This document shows, piece by piece, positions 56,647 to 62,397 of a stretch of 62,397 nt of DNA. The notes under the pieces were generated by a model. That model saw only the letters and a program-made list of their open reading frames with translations. It was not told the DNA's origin and did not search any database. This DNA is from Microtetraspora glauca. GTDB taxonomy: Bacteria > Actinomycetota > Actinomycetes > Streptomycetales > Streptomycetaceae. The stretch's first letter is position 1, and the number at the start of each line of letters is the position of its first letter. The translations under genes were made by a program, and so were the position numbers. Location of the stretch: contig JOFO01000040.1 in assembly GCA_000721275.1 (NCBI GenBank), positions 1-62,397 of the forward strand, given 5' to 3'.

Positions 56647-57249
56647 ATGTCCACGCAGGCCGCCACCGCCGCCGCCCGCCGCAGCAAGATCACGCCCGAG
56701 CGCGAGACGGAGCTGTACGAGGCCGTCCTCCGCCTCCTGCGCGAAGGCGGCTACGACGCGGTCACCATGGAGGGCGTCGCCGCCCGCACCAAGTGCGGCA
56801 AGGCCACCCTCTACCGCCAGTGGGGCACCAAACCGCGGCTCGTCACCGCGGCCCTCGCCGCCCGCCGCTGCGCGCTCTTCGCCGGCATCGACACCGGCAG
56901 CCTCGCCGGCGACCTCCACGAGGCGGCCCGCGTCGCCTCCGCCCGCCACGAGCGCGACACCGAACTCATGGAGGCCGTCGCCCAGGCGTACCTCCAGCAC
57001 CCCGACCTGCGCGGCGCCCTGCGCGAGACCGTCATCGCGCCCGAGGTCGCCGCCATCGACGCCGTCGTCCAGCGCGCCGTCGACCGCGGCGAGGTCGCCG
57101 CCGACAACCCGGCCATCGCCTTCGTCGCCCCCAGCTTCATGGGCCTGCTCCGCATCGAACGGCTCCTGGAGGACCGCTTCCCCGACGACTCCGCCGCCCG
57201 CGCGTTCGTCGACGCCGTCCTGCTGCCCGTCCTGCGCGTCGACGGGTGA
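56647..57249 (+). CDS. TetR-family regulator
   Basis: The 200-residue regulator has a TetR helix-turn-helix (DAVTMEGVAARTKCGKATLYRQWGTKPRLVTAAL) and a helical C-terminal domain of the TetR_C_16-like type (APEVAAIDAVVQRAVDRGEV). It is divergent from the PAP2-EamA pair and preceded by the repeat operator at 56529-56562, so autoregulation and control of those membrane proteins is likely. Confidence 0.93.
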   Translation: MSTQAATAAARRSKITPERETELYEAVLRLLREGGYDAVTMEGVAARTKCGKATLYRQWGTKPRLVTAALAARRCALFAGIDTGSLAGDLHEAARVASARHERDTELMEAVAQAYLQHPDLRGALRETVIAPEVAAIDAVVQRAVDRGEVAADNPAIAFVAPSFMGLLRIERLLEDRFPDDSAARAFVDAVLLPVLRVDG

Positions 57250-57278
57250 CCGGCGCGCGGTTCCCCCACCCTGGAACC

Positions 57279-57647
57279 ATGCCCGCCACCACCCCCGACG
57301 TCCGCGTCCGCCGCGTCTACGACCCGCCGTCCCCCGACGACGGCGTCAGGGTCCTCGTCGACCGCCTCTGGCCCCGCGGCCTCGCCAAGGCCGACGCCCG
57401 CATCGACGAATGGCCCAAGGCCCTCACCCCGTCCACCGAGCTGCGCCGCTGGTACCACGGCCCCGGAGCGGGTGACTACGACGAGTTCAGCCGCCGCTAC
57501 CGCGCCGAACTGACGGCCCCGGAGGCCGCCGCCTCCCTGGACCGCCTCCGCACCCTCGCCCGGAACGGGACGGTCACCCTCCTCACCGCCACGGCCCACC
57601 CCGACACCAGCCACACCACGGTCCTCACGGCGGAACTGACCGCGTAG
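57279..57647 (+). CDS. DUF488 family protein
   Basis: The 122-residue protein has the family motifs VRVLVDRLWPRGLAK, IDEWPKALTPSTELRRWY, YDEFSRRYRAEL and a C-terminal TLLTATAHPDTSHTTVL. DUF488 proteins are widespread small proteins of unknown function, sometimes near redox or uroporphyrin genes. It follows the TetR gene by 29 bp and is probably co-transcribed. Confidence 0.9.
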   Translation: MPATTPDVRVRRVYDPPSPDDGVRVLVDRLWPRGLAKADARIDEWPKALTPSTELRRWYHGPGAGDYDEFSRRYRAELTAPEAAASLDRLRTLARNGTVTLLTATAHPDTSHTTVLTAELTA

Positions 57648-57654
57648 CGGCGCC

Positions 57655-58233
57655 TCAGCCCCCCGTCAGCCGAGGCGCCTCGGCGGCTGCGTCCACGGCA
57701 GCCGGACCGCCGCCGCCTCCCGCAGGACCCGAGGCGGAACCCCCGCCCGCCGCGGTCGCCTCCACCCGCCCGGCCAGCTCCCCGGCCCAGGCGACGAGCC
57801 CGGCGACGTCCACCCCGTACGTCTCGCCGCCCCCGTCCGCGTACCCGGCGATCCGCCCGGCCCCGCGCCGCAGCAGCCGCGCCCCGCCCGCCGCGTTCCC
57901 CCGGGCGGCGTGCGTCAGCCCCACGGCCAGCTGCGCGAGCCCCTGCCACAGCTCCCGCTCGCCCTCGGGCCCGGACTTCCACGCGTCCTCGAAGACCTCG
58001 TGCGCGTGGAACGGCATCCCCGCGTCCAGCAGCCGCTGCGCCTCCCGCACGCTCTCCGCCGGCGCCCGCACCACCCCCTCGGGCTGCCGCGCGACCCCCT
58101 CGGCCCCGTACGGCAACGGCCGCCCGAGCCCGTCCCGGGGCCGCGCGTTCCGCGCCCGCCCCTCCGCGTCCCGGTCCCGCCCGGCCCGCCCGGCCGCCCC
58201 GCCCCTGCCGCTCATCCCGCTCCGCCCGCTCAT
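57655..58233 (-). CDS. DUF309 domain protein
   Basis: The 192-residue protein contains the DUF309 core: LLDAGMPFHAHEVFEDAWK and ERELWQGLAQLAVGLTHAARGN, with the conserved FHAHEVFE and QGLAQLAVG. Gly/Arg-rich sequence precedes and Gly/Ala/Pro-rich sequence follows. ATG 58233 or 58215 may be the start. Function unknown. It is convergent with the DUF488 gene, with 7 bp between stops. Confidence 0.85.
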   Translation of the reverse strand: MSGRSGMSGRGGAAGRAGRDRDAEGRARNARPRDGLGRPLPYGAEGVARQPEGVVRAPAESVREAQRLLDAGMPFHAHEVFEDAWKSGPEGERELWQGLAQLAVGLTHAARGNAAGGARLLRRGAGRIAGYADGGGETYGVDVAGLVAWAGELAGRVEATAAGGGSASGPAGGGGGPAAVDAAAEAPRLTGG

Positions 58234-58339
58234 CCCGCCATTCTCCGCCCCGGCCCACCCCGCTGTGCGATCTCCACCCGCGGAGTGAGGTAATGTTCTC
58301 CTGCACGCCGACGCGGGAATCCCCGCCGCCGACGAGCAC

Positions 58340-58413
<74 letters not shown>

Positions 58414-58433
58414 CTCGAAAGAGTCGCAGGTCA

Positions 58434-58465
58434 GGGGCCGTTTCAGAGCAATCTGAAACGGCCCC
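58434..58465 (+). terminator. tRNA-Pro terminator
   Basis: GGGGCCGTTTCAGA (58434-58447) pairs exactly with TCTGAAACGGCCCC (58452-58465) around a GCAA loop, 20 bp after the tRNA. Confidence 0.85.
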
Positions 58466-58621
58466 TCGACCGTTTTCGGGGACCAGTGTGGGGGCGCCCG
58501 TGGGGGACCAGCCCGCCCTGACTGCCGGTGTCGTGGGTGTGCTCGACCGTGGACGTGAAGCCGGGCCGGACGGTGCCGTGGCCGCGACCACCGTCCGGCC
58601 CGGAGCGTGCGGGCCCGTGTG

Positions 58622-59782
58622 TCAGGCCGCCTGCTCGTGCTCGCAGGCGTCCTCGATGCCGTACGTCTCCCACGCGGGGAACTCGTCCTCGGCGGGGACG
58701 GCTTCGCCCGGCGCCAGCAGACAGGCGTCCAGGGCCGCGCGCAGGGCGTCGGCACGCAGTCCGGTGCCGATGAAGACGAGTTCCTGGCCCTGCGCGGTCT
58801 CCGGGCCGCGGGCGCCGGACGGCTCGAAGCGGGCGACGGCGCCGGCCTGGGACCACAGTCCGGTGACCCGGGGCCGGCTGGCGAGCCAGAAGAACCCCTT
58901 GGAGCGCAGGACGCGCCCGAAGCTCCCGCTGTCGAGGCCCCTGGTGACGAAGGCCCAGAGGCGCCCGGGGTGGAAGGGGCGGTCGGAGCGGAAGACGAGC
59001 GAGGAGATGCCGTACTCCTCGGTCTCCGGTACGTGGTCGCCGTTGAGCTCCTTCACCCAGCCGGGGGCCTGCTGCGCCTTCTCGACGTCGAACAGGCCGG
59101 TTCCCAGGACGTGTTCGAGGGCGATCCGGCCGCGCACGGCCGGGACGATCCGCGCCTCCGGGTTGAGCCGGGAGAGCGTGGCCCGGAGCCGACGGGCCTC
59201 GTCCGGTCCGACCAGGTCGAGCTTGTTGAGCACGATCACGTCGGCGAACTCGACCTGGTCCATGAGCAGGTCGCTGACGGTGCGCTCGTCGTCCTCGTAC
59301 TGGTCGAGGCCGCGGGCGACGAGTTCGTCGCCGTCGGCGAGTTCCGGCAGGAAGTTCGCGGCGTCCACGACGGTCACCATCGTGTCCAGGCGGGCGAGGT
59401 CCCCGAGGGTGGCGCCGTCGTCCCGGGGGAAGGAGAACGTGGCGGCGACCGGCATGGGTTCGGAGATGCCGCTGGACTCGATGAGCAGGTAGTCGAAGCG
59501 GCCCTCGCGGGCGAGCCGGTCGACCTCCTCCAGGAGGTCGTCGCGCAGGGTGCAGCAGATGCACCCGTTGGTCATCTCGACCAGGCGCTCCTCGGTGCGG
59601 GACAGGGCCGCCTCGCCGCCGCGCACGAGCGCCGCGTCGATGTTGACCTCGCTCATGTCGTTGACGATGACCGCGACCCGCAGCCCTTCGCGGTTGCCGA
59701 GCACGTGGTTGAGCAGAGTGGTCTTGCCGGCGCCGAGGAACCCCGAGAGGACGGTGACGGGCAGCTGGTCGGTGGACACCAT
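58622..59782 (-). CDS. CobW/G3E-family GTPase (zinc-related metallochaperone)
   Basis: The 386-residue GTPase has Walker [15 protein letters not shown], the metal-binding GCICCTLR motif (CxCC), the ESSGISEP switch, NKLDLVG (guanine specificity) and a C-terminal CobW_C domain. Members of this group deliver or manage zinc under starvation. It lies 7 bp after the cysteine-free bL32 gene and behind a Zur-like box, so it is predicted to be derepressed when zinc is low. Confidence 0.93.
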   Translation of the reverse strand: MVSTDQLPVTVLSGFLGAGKTTLLNHVLGNREGLRVAVIVNDMSEVNIDAALVRGGEAALSRTEERLVEMTNGCICCTLRDDLLEEVDRLAREGRFDYLLIESSGISEPMPVAATFSFPRDDGATLGDLARLDTMVTVVDAANFLPELADGDELVARGLDQYEDDERTVSDLLMDQVEFADVIVLNKLDLVGPDEARRLRATLSRLNPEARIVPAVRGRIALEHVLGTGLFDVEKAQQAPGWVKELNGDHVPETEEYGISSLVFRSDRPFHPGRLWAFVTRGLDSGSFGRVLRSKGFFWLASRPRVTGLWSQAGAVARFEPSGARGPETAQGQELVFIGTGLRADALRAALDACLLAPGEAVPAEDEFPAWETYGIEDACEHEQAA

Positions 59783-59789
59783 GAGCCGA

Positions 59790-59960
59790 TCAGCCCTCCG
59801 GCTGGATGAGGCCGCGCCGGTACGCCTTCACCAGGCGCTGCGGCACGAGGTACACCGAGCCGTCCACGGTCAGGGGGACGAGCTGCGTGGTGGTCGCCTT
59901 CCACTGGGCGCGGCGGTGACGGGTGTTGCTGCGGGACATCTTCCGCTTGGGGACGGCCAT
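59790..59960 (-). CDS. rpmF: Cysteine-free ribosomal protein bL32 paralogue
   Basis: The 56-residue protein starts [20 protein letters not shown], the bL32 signature, but lacks the zinc-ribbon cysteines of the standard protein. Such C-minus paralogues replace zinc-containing ribosomal proteins under zinc limitation and free zinc for other uses. A GAGG-type ribosome site precedes the ATG, and a Zur-like box lies 42 bp upstream. It leads the bL32-CobW operon. Confidence 0.95.
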   Translation of the reverse strand: MAVPKRKMSRSNTRHRRAQWKATTTQLVPLTVDGSVYLVPQRLVKAYRRGLIQPEG

Positions 59961-60001
59961 CGTGAGACTCCTCGGTCCGGTGGTGACCCTGAGAAGCTAC
60001 A

Positions 60002-60022
60002 TGAAAATGGATTCCGTTATCA
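60002..60022 (-). promoter_or_regulatory. Zur-like operator
   Basis: A 21-bp imperfect palindrome with arms TGAAAATG (60002-60009) and CGTTATCA (60015-60022); six of eight arm positions are complementary. This matches the actinobacterial Zur box style (TGAAAATG half site). It lies just upstream of the cysteine-free bL32 gene, a classic Zur target. Confidence 0.75.
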
Positions 60023-60150
60023 ATCAGGGGACGTGTGGGTCGGGCGGGGACGGCCGGGAACGGGTGGCCGTTCCCGGCCCGCCGGTCGACGCGGCGCCGG
60101 CGCGGCGGCCGCGACTGCTTCCTGACATAGGAGGGGTGAACGGAGGAAAC

Positions 60151-60180
60151 ATGGGCAAGCGCGAGCGGGAGGGAACATAA
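60151..60180 (+). CDS. Nine-residue upstream ORF (MGKREREGT)
   Basis: A very short ORF with a strong GGAGG at 60142-60146, 4 bases before its ATG, ending 24 bp before the TTG start of the next gene. It may be a leader that affects translation of that operon or a chance ORF. Support is the ribosome site only. Confidence 0.35.
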   Translation: MGKREREGT

Positions 60181-60204
60181 CGCTTCGATCGACCAGGAGG
60201 AGCC

Positions 60205-60921
60205 TTGAGTGACTTCCAGGAATCGAGCCGCCGACAGGACAGTGGTGCGGCGGCGGTAGCGCACACGGCCCAGGACAAGGCGGGTGAGGGCGCCGCGCTG
60301 GTCGGCGGCAAGGCCGCCGAGGTGGGCGGGACGGCCAAGGAGCAGGCGGCCAACGTCGTCGGCGAGGCCACCGCCCAGGCGCGAAGTCTCGTCGACGACC
60401 TGAAAGGCCAGCTCCAGGAACAGGCGCAGTCCCAGACCGGGCGTCTCGTGGAGAACGTGCGGCGGCTCTCCCAGGAGCTGCGGGAGATGAGCGAGGGCGG
60501 CAAGCCCGACTCCACCATGGCGGGTGTGGCCCGTCAGCTGGCCGACGGAGGCGAACAGGCCGCCGCGCGCATCGAGCAGCGCGGCCCCGACGGACTGGTC
60601 GGCGAGCTGCAGGACTTCGCCCGCCGCCGCCCGGCGGCCTTCCTGGCGGGCGCCGCGGTGGCCGGGTTCCTCGTGGGCCGCGCCGGCAAGGGAGTGGGGG
60701 CGGCCTCGTCCCACGGCGACGGCGGCTCCGACGTCCGGGACGTCCGGGAGCGGACCTCGGGCGGTGTCGCTCCGGCGGCCCGTTCCGGTGTGCCCGCCGG
60801 TTACGAGGACCTGACCGACACCTACGGGCAGTCGCAGCCCCCGCACGTGGTGCCGACGCCGCCGTCCTACCCGCCGACGGGCACGTACGGTGGCTCGCCC
60901 CGCCCGGGCGAGGGGAGGTGA
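60205..60921 (+). CDS. Hydrophilic one-TM protein of the holin-superfamily operon
   Basis: The 238-residue protein has a long Ala/Gln/Glu-rich helical N-terminal half (about 10-120) resembling LEA/apolipophorin-like stress proteins, then one hydrophobic segment FLAGAAVAGFLVGRAG, and a Pro/Gly/Tyr-rich tail. A TTG start at 60205 follows AGGAGGAG. It leads a three-gene operon with the holin-superfamily and DUF3618 proteins, a conserved Streptomyces set of unknown role, probably at the envelope. Confidence 0.83.
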   Translation: MSDFQESSRRQDSGAAAVAHTAQDKAGEGAALVGGKAAEVGGTAKEQAANVVGEATAQARSLVDDLKGQLQEQAQSQTGRLVENVRRLSQELREMSEGGKPDSTMAGVARQLADGGEQAAARIEQRGPDGLVGELQDFARRRPAAFLAGAAVAGFLVGRAGKGVGAASSHGDGGSDVRDVRERTSGGVAPAARSGVPAGYEDLTDTYGQSQPPHVVPTPPSYPPTGTYGGSPRPGEGR

Positions 60922-60924
60922 CCC

Positions 60925-61365
60925 GTGGCGACGTCATACCAGGAACGGCCGACGCGACCCGCGCCGCCGCCGCCCCCGCCGGCGGCCGCGGAGCCGTCGA
61001 TCGGCGACCTCGTCGGTGAGATCGGCCAGGACCTCTCAGGACTGGTCCGTACCGAGATCGAACTGGCGAAGGCCGAGCTGAAGCAGGAGTCGGCGAAGGC
61101 AGGCAAGGCGGCCGGAATGCTGGGCGGCGCCGGCTACGCGGGCCACATGGTGCTGCTGTTCGGCAGCCTCACGGCCGTGTTCGCCCTGTCCCACGTCGTC
61201 GACATCGCGTGGGCCGCACTGATCGTCACCGCCCTGTGGGCCGCCGTCGGCGCGGCGCTCTACGTCAGCGGACGCGCCGGCTGGCGCAACGTCCATCTCA
61301 AGCCCGAACAGGCCGTGGAATCGCTGAAGGAGGATGCACGATGGGCCCGACACCCGACGAGCTGA
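60925..61365 (+). CDS. Actinobacterial phage holin superfamily (Hol_X-type) membrane protein
   Basis: The 146-residue protein has a proline-rich N terminus, an amphipathic helix GDLVGEIGQDLSGLVRTEIELAKAELKQE, and two transmembrane helices (GHMVLLFGSLTAVFALSHVV and AALIVTALWAAVGAALYVSG). This is the putative actinobacterial holin-X family. The name comes from similarity only; there is no phage context. The GTG start lies 3 bp after the preceding stop and the 3' end overlaps the DUF3618 gene by 25 bp. Confidence 0.88.
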   Translation: MATSYQERPTRPAPPPPPPAAAEPSIGDLVGEIGQDLSGLVRTEIELAKAELKQESAKAGKAAGMLGGAGYAGHMVLLFGSLTAVFALSHVVDIAWAALIVTALWAAVGAALYVSGRAGWRNVHLKPEQAVESLKEDARWARHPTS

Positions 61366-62021
61366 GGACCGACGCGGAGCACCGGCGCGCGCACCTCGCG
61401 CACAACGTCGACGCTCTGGCGGACAGGATGGCCCCGCGCAGGGTGGCACGGCGCAAGGCGGACTCGGTGCGCCACCGGGTCAGCGGAGTGAAGGAGCGTG
61501 TGATGGGTACGGCACGGGGCGCGGCGGACGGAGCGTCCGGGAGCCTGAGTCAGGCCACGGACAGCGTGACGGCGACCGCCAGGGACGTCGGCGGAACGGT
61601 GAGCGAGACCGTCCAGCAGGCGCCCGAGCGGCTGAAGCGGCAGACCCAGGGCAGTCCGCTGGGCGCCGGGCTGATCGCCTTCGGCGCCGGCATGCTGACC
61701 GCCGCCCTCATTCCGGCCACGGAGGCGGAGGAACGCGCGGGACAGAAGCTGCGCGAGCACTCCGGTGAACTGCTGGAACCCGTCAAGCAGACGGTGGTCG
61801 AAGCGGCGCAGGAGGTCAAGGAGGAGATGCGGGAGCCGGCCGCCCAGGCCGTGGAATCGGTGAAGGGCACGGCGCAGGACGCGGCGGACACCACGAAGGA
61901 TCACGCCCGGAGCGCCGGCCAGGAGACGGCGCAGGGCCTGCGGCAGGTGGGCCAGGACGCCGCCGACGAGGTGCGCCGCAACCCCGGCACCCCCGGCAGC
62001 CCCGGCACGGGGACTCCCTGA
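61341..62021 (+). CDS. DUF3618 domain protein
   Basis: The 226-residue protein starts with TPDELRTDAEHRRAHLAHNVDALADRM, the DUF3618 motif. A middle hydrophobic segment GAGLIAFGAGMLTAALIP follows, then a long Ala/Glu/Lys/Gln coiled-coil-like tail. AAGGAGG precedes the ATG inside the holin-family gene. The three genes form one unit ended by the strong hairpin at 62048. Confidence 0.88.
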   Translation: MGPTPDELRTDAEHRRAHLAHNVDALADRMAPRRVARRKADSVRHRVSGVKERVMGTARGAADGASGSLSQATDSVTATARDVGGTVSETVQQAPERLKRQTQGSPLGAGLIAFGAGMLTAALIPATEAEERAGQKLREHSGELLEPVKQTVVEAAQEVKEEMREPAAQAVESVKGTAQDAADTTKDHARSAGQETAQGLRQVGQDAADEVRRNPGTPGSPGTGTP

Positions 62022-62397
62022 CCGCTCTGGTCCGGAGACACCTCCGCCACGGGAACGGGCGGGCCCCTCGTGGGCCCGCCCGTTCCCGTGGGCGCACACC
62101 CCGACAGGCCACGCGCGGCCGGCGACCGGCCCCTCCGCGACAGGACCGTCCTTGCCGCAGGCTGCTGACCTGCGAAAATAAGTGCACGGTGAACGGATAC
62201 GCCTGTTCGGATAACGGTCACGTCACGGCTGCAGGCGTTTCGGAAGATCACCTTCCGTTATGTGATCCGCGTCACGCGGAAGGTGCCGGGTTCCGTGGTA
62301 GGAATGCGCAACTCCGCAGGTGGCACCACCCCTCGCCGCCTTCCGGAGGGCCGGCACGTACCGGCCCCGTACCCCCTGGTGATCACGCTCCGAGTCC
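62022..62397. other. Right-edge intergenic region
   Basis: After the terminator at 62048-62090 no ORF is supported to the end of the window (376 bp in total). A lower-GC stretch from about 62165 to 62300 includes TGTGATCCGCGTCACGCG and probably holds the promoter of a gene beyond the right edge. Confidence 0.4.
62048..62090 (+). terminator. Strong 19-bp terminator hairpin after the DUF3618 operon
   Basis: The arms 62048-62066 and 62072-62090 are exact inverse complements (core GGGAACGGGCGGGCCC) with a CTCGT loop, 27 bp after the DUF3618 stop. There is no T-tract. Confidence 0.85.

Noticed and set aside
60925..61365. Holin-family gene as evidence of a prophage
   Set aside because: No endolysin, structural or integrase genes; the family is common in non-phage actinobacterial operons.

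Overview
The window is a high-GC actinobacterial chromosome segment, almost certainly Streptomyces or a close relative. The evidence is the very high GC coding bias, frequent GTG/TTG starts, ATGA/GTGA gene overlaps, a LAL-type LuxR regulator, a Zur-controlled cysteine-free bL32 paralogue, mycothiol-type DinB and MbtH/NRPS/PKS enzymology.

Positions 1 to about 31,400 form most of a biosynthetic gene cluster for a DNA-alkylating aziridine natural product of the azinomycin/vazabitide/ficellomycin type. The cluster continues beyond the left edge. Its core is an amino-group carrier protein (LysW-type, 6646-6825) with a LysX-like ligase (24307), LysZ-like kinase (8095), LysY/ArgC-like reductase (7040), a split transketolase (2935-4862), a DegT aminotransferase (4980) and a LysK-like hydrolase (8978). 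By analogy with vazabitide, this set converts glutamate into a C7 diamino-dihydroxy acid. Sulfate activation (CysD, CysC) and a sulfotransferase (25182) would install the leaving group for aziridine closure. Assembly genes are an NRPS module C-A-PCP-reductase with a Thr-like A-domain code, MbtH, an iterative KS-AT-DH-KR-ACP PKS of the naphthoate/6-MSA class, a lone PCP, a BtrH-like acyltransferase, a P450, a PF10014-type dioxygenase, two acyl-CoA dehydrogenase-like proteins, a type II thioesterase and a membrane O-acyltransferase. An AlkZ-type DNA glycosylase with the QxQ motif at residues 37/39 (30272-31387) looks like the self-resistance gene and points to an interstrand-crosslinking product.

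Positions 32,050-35,970 hold a compact RiPP-like operon in which every gene overlaps the next by stop/start: a possible leaderless mini-ORF, a JmjC/cupin oxygenase with a TTA codon, an MFS exporter, a 41-residue precursor-like peptide with two copies of an FV..NCV.AYL repeat, and a YcaO enzyme. I do not recognise this combination as a described RiPP class. It is the best candidate here for an undescribed system. A convergent ABC-F protein with a short upstream ORF and a WhiB7-like promoter lies immediately downstream.

From about 37,900 to the end the content is ordinary accessory and housekeeping chromosome: regulators (AraC, MerR, ECF sigma, two TetR, LAL), AidB-like flavoprotein, secreted subtilase, an SPFH plus NAD-kinase-like pair with a striking double operator, EamA/PAP2 membrane proteins, tRNA-Pro(GGG), a Zur-controlled bL32/CobW pair, and a three-gene envelope-stress-type set (hydrophilic one-TM protein, holin-superfamily protein, DUF3618 protein) ending in a strong terminator.
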